This document shows positions 1-6,408 of a DNA stretch of 9,627 nucleotides, piece by piece (within the stretch, counting starts at the first letter, position 1; every line of letters begins with the position of its first letter). The notes under the pieces are model-generated. The model saw only the letters and a list, made by a program, of their open reading frames with translations. It had not been told where the DNA came from and searched no databases. Position numbers and translations under genes: made by a program. Source of the stretch: Clostridiales bacterium. GTDB lineage: Bacteria; Bacillota; Clostridia; Lachnospirales; Anaerotignaceae. The stretch spans positions 110,243-119,869 of the forward strand of contig JAHZAW010000050.1 of the NCBI GenBank assembly GCA_019423725.1. Direction: 5' to 3'.

Positions 1-2379
1 AACATAGATTTCCTTAACGATGGTCTTTCCATCAAGTCTTGAGCCAAGGGCAGCCTTTGCTTTTTCAAGGGCACTGTCCTTATCCTCATCTTTTGCTACC
101 TTGATATTTTCTCTTACTTTACCGTTTACCTGAACAGCTACTACTACACTGTTCTCAACAAGTTTGCTTTCATCGCATACAGGCCATCCAGCTGAGAAAA
201 CAGTAGTATCATGTCCAAGACCATGCCACATTTCTTCAGCGATATGAGGTGTGAAAGGAGCAAGAAGGACGATAAGTGTCTCAAGAGATTTTCTGTCGAT
301 GCCATTATTCTTCTTAGCTTCGTCTATCATCTTATTCGTATATTCCATAAATCCGCTGACAACCGTATTCATTGTAAGAGCATTAAGTCTTGAATCTATC
401 TCCTTTATCATCTTATTCTTGATAAATTCGCTTTCTTCTGTAGGCTCTGCGGGCTTGTCCTTATACTCATCATAGAACTTCCATACTTTATTAAGATAAC
501 GGAATACACCATCGATTCCTCTGTCATCCCATTCTGAGTCAAGTTCAGGGGGACCTACGAAAAGTTCATACATACGGAGTGAGTCACAGCCATATTTAGC
601 AACAAGCTCATCGGGTGAAACTACATTGCCCTTAGACTTGCTCATCTTTGCGCCATCCTTATTTATCATACCCTGATTGAAAAGTCTGTGGAAAGGCTCC
701 TCAAACTCAACAACTCCGATATCATAAAGGAATTTTGTATAAAATCTCGCATACAGAAGATGAAGTACCGCATGCTCGATACCGCCTACATAAAGGTCAA
801 CGGGTGCATATTTCCTAAGGTTTTCCTTGCTGGCAAGCTCTTTATCGTTATGAGGGTCTGTATAACGGAGGAAATACCAGCTTGATCCAGCCCACTGAGG
901 CATTGTATTTGTCTCACGTTTAGCGGGAGCGCCGCATACAGGGCAGGTTGTGTTTACCCAGCTGTCAATGGCTGAAAGAGGTGATTCTCCTGTATCTGTA
1001 GGCTGATAGCTCTCAACTTCGGGAAGAAGTACGGGAAGCTGGTCTTCAGGTACGGGTACTGCTCCACAGTGAGGGCAGTGGATGATGGGTATGGGCTCGC
1101 CCCAGTATCTCTGTCTTGAGAATACCCAGTCACGAAGTTTATAGTTGACTGTTTTCTTGCCTATTCCCATTTCCTCAAGCATATGGGGAGCCTTCTGCTT
1201 TGCCTCAAATGCTGTCATGCCATCAAATAAAGGTGAGTTTACGATGACACCGTCGCCTGTATATGCTTCTGTAAGTTCTTTTTCTTCCTGTCCTTCAGGT
1301 CTGATTACCTCAACGATGGGAAGGCCGAATTTCTTTGCGAAATCAAAGTCACGCTGGTCGTGGGCAGGAACGCACATGATAGCTCCTGTACCATAGTCAG
1401 CAAGTACATAATCTGAAGCCCAGATAGGTATCTGTTTTTTATTAAGGGGATTTATGGCATAGCTTCCTGTGAATACACCAGTTTTCTCCCTGTCGGACAT
1501 ACGGTCTACGGATGATTTTGTGGAAGCCGCATAGCAGTATGCTTCCATTTCTTCCTTATGTTCAGGTGTTGTTATTTCCTTTACATACTGATGTTCAGGA
1601 GAAATTACCATAAATGTTGCACCATAAAGTGTATCAGGACGTGTTGTATATACCACAAGTTCCTTATCTGAATCAGCTATCTTAAATGCTACCTCAGCAC
1701 CATAACTTCTGCCGATCCAGTCGGTCTGCATCTTTTTAACTTTTTCAGGCCAGTCCAGCTGTTTAAGGTCATCAAGAAGTCTGTCCGCATAAGCTGTTAT
1801 TTTAAGCATCCACTGACGAAGATTTTTCTTTGTTACCTGTGAGCCGCAGCGTTCACATACGCCGTTTGTAGCCTCCTCATTGGCAAGTACACATTTACAG
1901 CTGGGGCACCAGTTAAGGGGCATCTGTTTCTCATAGGCAAGACCCTTTTTAAACATCTGAACGAATATCCACTGTGTCCATTTATAGAATTTAGGATCAG
2001 TTGTATTTACTTCTCTGTCCCAGTCATAAATAGCGCTGATCTCATGGAGCTGGCGTTTAACATTAGCTATGTTTTCAGCTGTGGAAATAGCAGGATGGAT
2101 ATTGTGCTTAATAGCGAAGTTCTCGGCGGGGAGACCGAATGCGTCCCATCCCATGGGATGGAGTACATAGTATCCCTGAAGCACTTTATAACGGCTTATA
2201 ACATCACTTAGAACGTATCCTCTCCAGTGGCCTACATGAAGACCTGTTCCTGAGGGATACGGGAACATATCAAGACAATAGTAATTGGGCTTGCCTTCTT
2301 TTTCAACATTGATGGGATTCTTTTCCCACTCGGCACGCCACTTTTTTTCAATTTCTCGGAATTCATAACGTGAACTCAT
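1..2379 (-). CDS. leuS: Leucyl-tRNA synthetase, 3' end cut by window edge
   Basis: Class I aminoacyl-tRNA synthetase that charges tRNA-Leu with leucine in the cytoplasm. The minus frame is open for 793 codons from ATG 2377-2379 to the window edge. The last visible residues are E-I-Y-V, close to the usual C-terminus, so only about ten codons are probably missing (bacterial LeuRS is usually 800-870 residues). The class I signatures are present: HVGH at residues 48-51, and KMSKS at residues 578-582 followed by KGN. Between them lies the CP1 editing domain, with the threonine-rich TTRPDT segment and the GTGAIMCVPAHDQRD block. Two CxxC pairs (WCPSC...CERC and CPHCG...CPVCG) look like zinc-binding modules. 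An AGGAGG site (2388-2393) sits 8 nt upstream of the ATG and fixes the start. Expression is probably controlled by the T-box leader just upstream. No frameshift or missing catalytic motif was seen. Identification is essentially certain. Confidence 0.98.
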   Translation of the reverse strand, partial: MSSRYEFREIEKKWRAEWEKNPINVEKEGKPNYYCLDMFPYPSGTGLHVGHWRGYVLSDVISRYKVLQGYYVLHPMGWDAFGLPAENFAIKHNIHPAISTAENIANVKRQLHEISAIYDWDREVNTTDPKFYKWTQWIFVQMFKKGLAYEKQMPLNWCPSCKCVLANEEATNGVCERCGSQVTKKNLRQWMLKITAYADRLLDDLKQLDWPEKVKKMQTDWIGRSYGAEVAFKIADSDKELVVYTTRPDTLYGATFMVISPEHQYVKEITTPEHKEEMEAYCYAASTKSSVDRMSDREKTGVFTGSYAINPLNKKQIPIWASDYVLADYGTGAIMCVPAHDQRDFDFAKKFGLPIVEVIRPEGQEEKELTEAYTGDGVIVNSPLFDGMTAFEAKQKAPHMLEEMGIGKKTVNYKLRDWVFSRQRYWGEPIPIIHCPHCGAVPVPEDQLPVLLPEVESYQPTDTGESPLSAIDSWVNTTCPVCGAPAKRETNTMPQWAGSSWYFLRYTDPHNDKELASKENLRKYAPVDLYVGGIEHAVLHLLYARFYTKFLYDIGVVEFEEPFHRLFNQGMINKDGAKMSKSKGNVVSPDELVAKYGCDSLRMYELFVGPPELDSEWDDRGIDGVFRYLNKVWKFYDEYKDKPAEPTEESEFIKNKMIKEIDSRLNALTMNTVVSGFMEYTNKMIDEAKKNNGIDRKSLETLIVLLAPFTPHIAEEMWHGLGHDTTVFSAGWPVCDESKLVENSVVVAVQVNGKVRENIKVAKDEDKDSALEKAKAALGSRLDGKTIVKEIYV

Positions 2380-2417
2380 CTTGTTGACCTCCTAATTGAT
2401 TTTGCTTTTCAAAGCAT

Positions 2418-2451
2418 AAAAAAATCCCTCATCTCGTTAGAGACGAAGGAT
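2418..2451 (-). terminator. Intrinsic terminator of the leuS T-box
   Basis: On the minus strand, 2440-2451 (ATCCTTCGTCTC) pairs fully with 2424-2435 (GAGATGAGGGAT), giving 12 bp including two G-U pairs around a TAAC loop. Six Ts (2418-2423) follow. It lies between the T-box core and the leuS ribosome binding site and shares its 5' arm with the antiterminator. Confidence 0.93.
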
Positions 2452-2646
2452 ATCTTCGCGTTACCACTCTAGTTTACCGCATAATATACGGTACACCTCT
2501 TCTGCCCATAACGTGGAGCATACGCCGCTGCCTACTATCGTTTCAGCAGGGAACTCAGAGGCGAGTTCGATAAAATATCCATACTGCCTCGCACCTTCCG
2601 GCAGTTCTCTGAAAAGTCTACTCTATCTACTTTTCCTCATCACAGT
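2418..2646 (-). promoter_or_regulatory. T-box leader (leucine-responsive) of leuS
   Basis: Transcribed leader that senses uncharged tRNA-Leu and decides between termination and leuS expression. On the minus strand it begins with GATGAGGAAAAGTAG (about 2643), typical of the base of stem I. It continues with the AG-bulge/distal-loop region AGAGAACTGCC...GGTGCGAGGCAGT, then a GAACTC...GAGTTC segment. In the expected specifier position this holds CTC (2563-2565), a leucine codon. The T-box core AGAGTGGTAACGCG lies at 2457-2470; its TGGT bulge complements the ACCA end of a tRNA with discriminator A, as in tRNA-Leu. The antiterminator (TAGAG pairing CTCTA, CGAAG pairing CTTCG) overlaps the 5' arm of the terminator at 2418-2451, so the two structures are mutually exclusive. 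The class is very well supported; the exact specifier assignment is inferred from family layout. It fills most of the 375 nt gap between leuS and the next gene. Confidence 0.95.
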
Positions 2647-2658
2647 TTTTCTTATATA

Positions 2659-2694
2659 ATGATATAGATTACCATATTATCAAATAAAATTCAA
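2659..2694 (-). promoter_or_regulatory. Candidate promoter for T-box-leuS
   Basis: Just upstream of the T-box, the minus strand has TTGAAT (2689-2694), a 17 nt spacer and TAATCT (2666-2671) preceded by TG, an extended -10 pattern. An overlapping TATCAT (2659-2664) is an alternative -10 without a well-spaced -35. Placement about 20 nt before stem I fits a sigma-A promoter, but the region is so AT-rich that the exact hexamers are uncertain. Confidence 0.4.
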
Positions 2695-2754
2695 GACTTT
2701 TTCTTTTATTATGTCCAAAACAAAAAATTATTTACAATAAGATCCATAAAAACA

Positions 2755-3153
2755 TCAGTTATTTACGGGACCGTAATAAACCGCATCCCCAAATCCAAGG
2801 ATCATGTAGAAAATACTTGGAAGAAATATGAGTCCTACAGCAAAGCCTGTACCCTTTCCAAAGGCTCTGGCAAGTTTTATGCTTACCATTATTCCCATTA
2901 CGATATTTACGATTGGTATGAAGCAGAGAAGGAAAAGCCAGCCGCTTCCCCAAGCGATCTTAAACAGCTTGTAAACATTTACAAATGGTATGATGGCACA
3001 CCATCCAGGCTCCCCTGCCTTCTTGAACATTTTCCAGAGTCCGACTATGACCAGTACAGCAAAAACAAGCGCAGCAAAGGACAATATCGAAACATAAGCT
3101 CCAAAGACAGCATTTAACGCACTCGGCTCACCATAGTAATACGTATAAGTCAT
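2755..3153 (-). CDS. DUF5684-type small membrane protein
   Basis: Small integral membrane protein of 132 residues. Its pattern, WKMFKKAGEPGW-AIIPF-N, then WLFLLCFIPIVNIV, then ARAFGKGTGFAVGLIFLP and ILGFGDA near the C-terminus, is the one I recognise as DUF5684, a family of unknown function sometimes annotated as signal peptidase I-related. Hydrophobic segments lie near residues 17-40, 70-91 and 103-119, with an amphipathic stretch around 50-64. No catalytic Ser/Lys pair of a signal peptidase is apparent, so enzymatic activity should not be assumed. I start at ATG 3151-3153 rather than the in-frame ATG at 3169-3171. AAGGAGAG lies just upstream of the inner ATG, inside the longer reading, whereas the outer ATG has no Shine-Dalgarno site and would leave a very short leader. 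It appears monocistronic, is divergent from rubredoxin and has no convincing terminator before the leuS leader. Confidence 0.85.
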   Translation of the reverse strand: MTYTYYYGEPSALNAVFGAYVSILSFAALVFAVLVIVGLWKMFKKAGEPGWCAIIPFVNVYKLFKIAWGSGWLFLLCFIPIVNIVMGIMVSIKLARAFGKGTGFAVGLIFLPSIFYMILGFGDAVYYGPVNN

Positions 3154-3202
3154 ACTTAACTCTCCTTCCATATAAATACAGATTTTTATATTTTATGGTG
3201 AA

Positions 3203-3231
3203 ATTATATAGTTTATTACATTTACTGTCAA
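3203..3231 (-). promoter_or_regulatory. Consensus sigma-A promoter of the DUF5684 gene
   Basis: The minus strand reads TTGACA (3226-3231), a 17 nt spacer and TATAAT (3203-3208), a perfect match to the housekeeping consensus in both hexamers and spacing. Transcription should begin near 3196, giving a leader of about 43 nt to the ATG at 3153 and placing the Shine-Dalgarno site correctly for that start. Confidence 0.92.
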
Positions 3232-3268
3232 GCAAACACATTCTTACGTTATTTTTAAAATTATCCGC

Positions 3269-3293
3269 ATATATCAGGCATATCTGGATATAT
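3269..3293. repeat. Imperfect inverted repeat between divergent promoters
   Basis: ATATATC (3269-3275) and GATATAT (3287-3293) are perfect 7 nt inverted arms. Inside them AG (3276-3277) can pair with CT (3284-3285) if one G bulges. The element lies upstream of both the minus promoter (-35 at 3226-3231) and the plus promoter (-35 at 3325-3330). It could be an operator or simply chance symmetry in AT-rich DNA. The remaining DNA of this 247 nt gap holds only the two promoters and leaders. Confidence 0.3.
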
Positions 3294-3324
3294 TTATATT
3301 CATAAAAAATAATTGTCCTACCTA

Positions 3325-3353
3325 TTGCATTTTTTATATTTATATATTATAAT
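3325..3353 (+). promoter_or_regulatory. Promoter of the rubredoxin gene
   Basis: TTGCAT (3325-3330), a 17 nt spacer and a perfect TATAAT (3348-3353). The expected start is near 3360, giving a leader of about 40 nt that ends in the AGGAGG ribosome binding site at 3387-3392, 8 nt before the ATG. Confidence 0.85.
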
Positions 3354-3400
3354 GTACTCACAAATAAGAATTATTATCATTTACTTAGGAGGAAATAACA

Positions 3401-3559
3401 ATGATTTATGTATGTTCAGTATGTGGATATGAATACAATGAAGCAACAGGTGATCCCGATAACGGAATCGCTCCCGGAACAAAATTTGCTGATCTTCCCG
3501 CAGACTTTGAGTGTCCTGTATGCGGCGTAGGCAAAGACGAATTTGAAGTAAAAGAGTAA
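3401..3559 (+). CDS. Rubredoxin
   Basis: Small cytoplasmic one-electron carrier of 52 residues holding a single Fe(SCys)4 centre. The four ligands are C5 and C8 (VCSVCGY) and C38 and C41 (ECPVCG), with the same spacing between pairs as in Clostridium pasteurianum rubredoxin. The family core (GY, the GDPDNGI-PGT-F-DLP segment and the CPVCG-GKDEFE tail) is intact and the length is typical. One variation is that the usual Trp two residues before the third Cys is Phe36 here. In anaerobes such proteins often pass electrons to oxygen- or peroxide-reducing enzymes such as rubrerythrin or flavodiiron proteins. No partner gene is adjacent, so the partner here is unknown. The gene has its own promoter, a strong AGGAGG site and its own terminator, so it is probably monocistronic. 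Confidence 0.97.
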   Translation: MIYVCSVCGYEYNEATGDPDNGIAPGTKFADLPADFECPVCGVGKDEFEVKE

Positions 3560-3573
3560 TAATAAACAAAAAC

Positions 3574-3603
3574 GAGGCAGACTTAAATCTGCCTCATTTT
3601 TTT
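3574..3603. terminator. Bidirectional intrinsic terminator
   Basis: GAGGCAGA (3574-3581) pairs perfectly with TCTGCCTC (3588-3595) around a 6 nt loop. Plus-strand transcripts then have seven Ts at 3597-3603. Minus-strand transcripts have the same stem followed by GTTTTTGTTT. It lies between the stop codons of the convergent rubredoxin and SLH-protein genes (3559 and 3618) and can serve both. Confidence 0.92.
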
Positions 3604-3617
3604 ATTTTTATTTTTGT

Positions 3618-4712
3618 TTATTTAACAGATGCCTTAGCTTTCTCAAGATAATCGTACGCCTTCTGGACATGCTGTTCTATTTCTGTCCTTTTAGCCTGAG
3701 TCCTTCTATATAAAGTAGAAGCTGTATATCCCATCTGTTTATAGAAATATATATCTATACCGCATACACATGCATTTATCATTTCACTTCTTGCAGCCTC
3801 AAGGTAACCTATAGCCAGTTCCTGTCCTGGATACCTGCTGCGAAGTGATGAGCTTATCTCAGGAAAATCATCGCTGCTTGGAAGATCTCTATCCGTAGCA
3901 TTGGCGATCTCTATCCTGTCAACATTATATTTCAAGCCATCATAAAGCTGCTGGAATACAGATGCGAAATCTCCTGAAGCAGTCACAGTTGATGAACTTC
4001 CGCTGTTTCCAGATGAACTGCTTCCTGAGGAAGAACTTCCTGATGAGCTGCCGCCGGATGAAGAATTAACACCTCTGAGATATTCATAAAGTTTCAATGC
4101 TGTAACTATGCTCTGTTCCCTTGTATAATTCTGCTTTGGTGCGAATATATTTCCACCTAATCCACTCATAATACCTGCGGCCTGTATTTTTCCTACGCTG
4201 TCCAATGCCCAGGAAGAAATTTCGTTTTTATCATTGAAACTAACACTTCCGGCAGGCAAAGGTCTGCTTGCAAAATCGCATAAGTTTGCCATCATAACTG
4301 CTGCCTGCTCCCTCGTCAAAGGCGCATAAGGCTCAAACTTGCCATTTCCTGTTCCTGACATTATGCCAGCAAGGTACATACGCTTTATAGCATAATTTTG
4401 TGTATCTGTAAAGGGATGCCCTTCATCATCATAGTTGTTCTTATTATAGTTCTCCCAGAATATAAAGCTTCCCTTTCCTCCTGAATAGTCATTGCATACC
4501 TCATCCAGGAGCTCAGCGAATTCTTCTCTTGTGATATTATCCTGATATCTCCCCTGCACTGATTCAGGTATGAGGCCATAGGAAATTGCGCTGTTTACAC
4601 TGTTAGCAGCCCAGTCAGAAGGCGTATCCGACGCAAAGGCCGAAGGTGCCGCTGCCAGGCTCAGTGTCAAAGCCATAAAAATAGAAATACCCCGTGAAAA
4701 TAATCTCTTCAT
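3618..4712 (-). CDS. Secreted SLH-domain protein with Ser/Gly linker
   Basis: Exported protein of 364 residues, expected to sit at the cell surface. Residues 1-27 form a signal peptide: a basic KRLFSR start, a hydrophobic core and an AFA/S cleavage site after residue 27. Three S-layer homology repeats follow, at about 30-70, 98-140 and 157-212. Each carries the family TR-E type motif (TREE 61-64, TREQ 133-136, TREQ 197-200), and the second and third have the AGIMSG turn. SLH triplets usually bind secondary cell-wall polymers without covalent attachment. Residues 217-241 are almost only Ser and Gly, a flexible spacer. The C-terminal part, about 248-364, is not recognised: it looks mostly helical, with CVC at 315-317 and a charged helix at the end. 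AAAGGAG precedes the ATG by a slightly long 11 nt; an out-of-frame ATG nearer the site does not give a protein. The gene appears to stand alone. Confidence 0.88.
   Translation of the reverse strand: MKRLFSRGISIFMALTLSLAAAPSAFASDTPSDWAANSVNSAISYGLIPESVQGRYQDNITREEFAELLDEVCNDYSGGKGSFIFWENYNKNNYDDEGHPFTDTQNYAIKRMYLAGIMSGTGNGKFEPYAPLTREQAAVMMANLCDFASRPLPAGSVSFNDKNEISSWALDSVGKIQAAGIMSGLGGNIFAPKQNYTREQSIVTALKLYEYLRGVNSSSGGSSSGSSSSGSSSSGNSGSSSTVTASGDFASVFQQLYDGLKYNVDRIEIANATDRDLPSSDDFPEISSSLRSRYPGQELAIGYLEAARSEMINACVCGIDIYFYKQMGYTASTLYRRTQAKRTEIEQHVQKAYDYLEKAKASVK
3990..4064 (-). repeat. Low-complexity Ser/Gly coding tract
   Basis: Codons 217-241 of the SLH protein encode a tract of Ser and Gly with a single Asn, built from irregular SSSG-like units. 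It separates the wall-binding SLH triplet from the unknown C-terminal domain. The DNA is not a perfect tandem repeat, since codons vary, but it is a plausible site for length change between strains. Confidence 0.75.
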
Positions 4713-4755
4713 TTTTCATCGATCTCCTTTCAATTTATCTGTCTGCCATGATTTT

Positions 4756-4783
4756 ATTTTATCAAAATAGTTATGAAAGTCTA
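4756..4783 (-). promoter_or_regulatory. Possible promoter of the SLH-protein gene
   Basis: The minus strand has TAGACT (4778-4783), a 16 nt spacer and TAAAAT (4756-4761), about 45 nt upstream of the start codon. It matches 4 of 6 and 5 of 6 consensus bases. The surrounding DNA is AT-rich, so the call is tentative. Confidence 0.35.
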
Positions 4784-4950
4784 TGTTAATAAGCAAAAAT
4801 TAGCAGTAATACCAGTTTAAACATATATTTTTGTGCAGATCAATGAATGGTCATGGGATAAATATACAATATTTCAAATTTATTTTTATTAAAAATCATA
4901 GTTGATAATTTAAAGAAGATATTTATATAAAAAATCCAAAACAGAGGTTA

Positions 4951-4984
4951 TAAAATAAAATTGCGGGCGTAAAACGCCCGCAAT
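4951..4984 (-). terminator. Intrinsic terminator of the amidohydrolase operon
   Basis: The GC-rich stem ATTGCGGGCGT (4960-4970) pairs perfectly with ACGCCCGCAAT (4974-4984) across a 3 nt loop, and on the minus strand a T-rich run (about 4951-4959) follows. It lies 24 nt after the stop codon of the last amidohydrolase gene and stands out in AT-rich DNA, marking the operon's end. Confidence 0.92.
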
Positions 4985-5008
4985 ATTATTAAATCAGCTA
5001 TAGCTATA

Positions 5009-6379
5009 TCAGCATTTAACCACAGGGAACCTGTCAGGAAGTACTATTCCCGCACGTTTTCTTATGGCTTCAGCATGTATTTTTGCTTCCTCAAGGATAG
5101 CTTTTTCATCAAGGGTAAGGATAACTCTGTCTTTCATTATCCATTCACCGTTACACATAACTGACTCGATGTTAGACTCATGCATAGCTGTAACGATGTT
5201 AGCTATGGGGTCATGGATGGGAAGCATCTGAGCTGTATCGGGATTGATAATGATAAGGTCAGCCTTCATTCCCGGCTTAAGGGCACCGATCTCGTCTTCC
5301 CAGAGAAGTGCCTTTGCGCCGTTTACAGTTGCCATGGTTATTATTTCCTCAGCCTTTACGACTGTGGGATCAAGTCTCCAGCCTTTATGTATGAGTGATG
5401 TAACATACATCTCATCTATCATTGTCATTCTGTTGTTTGCAGATGCGCCGTCTGTACCGATGGATACGCATATTCCCTTTTTGAGCATCTTGGGTACCTT
5501 TGCGAATCCAAGAACTCTCATGGCTGATGCAGGGTTATGGGAAACCTTAACATCATACTGCTTGAACATATCAACTTCCTCATCACTGAGCCATACTGTA
5601 TGAACAGCAAGGAGGTTTTTATCAAGCACGCCAAGGTCTCTAAGGTGTGTAACTGTTGTTACTCCCTTTGTTTCCTTAACATAGTCCACCTCAGACTTTG
5701 CTTCTGCGACATGCATATGTACGCCTACGTTATATTTATCGGCAAGCTCCTTTGTGCCTACAACGAGCTTATCAGAGTCATTGAAAAGTGTTCTTAAACC
5801 AAACCATACTTTTACACGTCCGTCATAGGTGTTGTTCCAGTCTTTGAGATCCTGTTCCTGAACGTCCAGCTCTTCCTGTGTGGTGCGTCTCCAAATTGGA
5901 GGAAGGTTGTCGCCGTAGTCCATGGATGATTTAGCAAGTATACCTCTTATACCTGACTGTGCCACAGCTTTGCACATACTGGGAACGAACTGTCCGCCAG
6001 GCTCAGCAATGGTCGTAACACCAGAACGTATCTGCTCTATAAGGCAGTGGAGCGTTGAAATATATGAATCCTCAGGAGTCATGCTTGACTCATAGGGGAA
6101 TGTACGGTCTGTGAGCCATGTAAGAAGGTCAACGTCATCACCCATACCTCTTTCAAGCTGCTGTGAAGTATGAACGTGTGTGTTGATAAGACCGGGCATT
6201 ACGATCTTTCCCTTGGCATCGATCACCTGAGTATCAGGGAATATTTCCTGGGGGTCGATTTTTCCTACAGCTTTGATCTTGTCGTCAACGATGAGCACTC
6301 CGCCGTTTTCAAATACCTGTCTGTCGTCATTCATGGAAATAACATAGGCGTTTTTGATGTATGTTCTCTTTTCTCTCAT
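5009..6379 (-). CDS. MtaD/TrzA-type amidohydrolase (aminohydrolase)
   Basis: Cytoplasmic metal-dependent hydrolase of 456 residues, a usual length for COG0402. This group includes S-adenosylhomocysteine/methylthioadenosine deaminases, chlorohydrolases and guanine deaminase-like enzymes. A short N-terminal beta-sandwich portion (1-60) leads into the TIM barrel. Expected metal and catalytic residues are present: H68 and H70 (NTHVH), H223 with E226 (HVAE), H260 (AVHTVWLS), H281 (SHNP) and D310 (GTDGA). The KPGMKADLIII segment at about 368-378 is the returning beta-sandwich. By homology to characterised relatives, a mononuclear Zn or Fe site that deaminates an aromatic amino-heterocycle is expected, but the substrate cannot be read from sequence. 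AAGGAAG lies 8 nt upstream of the ATG. It begins 29 nt after the adenine deaminase-like gene and is followed by a strong terminator, so it is the last gene of the operon. The family is sure; an SAH/MTA deaminase label would be a guess. Confidence 0.9.
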   Translation of the reverse strand: MREKRTYIKNAYVISMNDDRQVFENGGVLIVDDKIKAVGKIDPQEIFPDTQVIDAKGKIVMPGLINTHVHTSQQLERGMGDDVDLLTWLTDRTFPYESSMTPEDSYISTLHCLIEQIRSGVTTIAEPGGQFVPSMCKAVAQSGIRGILAKSSMDYGDNLPPIWRRTTQEELDVQEQDLKDWNNTYDGRVKVWFGLRTLFNDSDKLVVGTKELADKYNVGVHMHVAEAKSEVDYVKETKGVTTVTHLRDLGVLDKNLLAVHTVWLSDEEVDMFKQYDVKVSHNPASAMRVLGFAKVPKMLKKGICVSIGTDGASANNRMTMIDEMYVTSLIHKGWRLDPTVVKAEEIITMATVNGAKALLWEDEIGALKPGMKADLIIINPDTAQMLPIHDPIANIVTAMHESNIESVMCNGEWIMKDRVILTLDEKAILEEAKIHAEAIRKRAGIVLPDRFPVVKC

Positions 6380-6408
6380 ATCTACACTTCCTTAGTTCCT
6401 TAATATAA

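Larger units (their letters stand above)
4713..5008. other. AT-rich intergenic region before the SLH gene
   Basis: This 296 nt gap holds the candidate SLH-gene promoter on one side and the amidohydrolase-operon terminator on the other. Between about 4784 and 4950 I see no open frame of note, no tRNA-like fold and no recognisable riboswitch core, only AT-rich sequence. Confidence 0.6.

Noticed and set aside
2721..2740. Short hairpin followed by six Ts after the DUF5684 gene on the minus strand
   Set aside because: The stem is only five A-T pairs around a 3 nt loop, too weak to call an intrinsic terminator.
3381..3569. 62-codon minus-strand frame over rubredoxin
   Set aside because: The plus-strand rubredoxin has all four ligand cysteines, promoter and ribosome binding site; the antisense frame has none.
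3990..4064. Possible CRISPR-like or tandem repeat array
   Set aside because: The repetition comes from Ser/Gly codons in the SLH protein linker; there are no regular spacers or conserved direct repeats.
4784..4950. Riboswitch or small RNA in the gap between the amidohydrolase operon and the SLH gene
   Set aside because: Only AT-rich sequence without a stable GC-containing stem or recognised conserved core was seen, apart from the operon terminator next to it.
5244..5603. 119-codon plus-strand open frame
   Set aside because: It lies wholly within the MtaD/TrzA-type gene on the opposite strand and shows only shadow composition.
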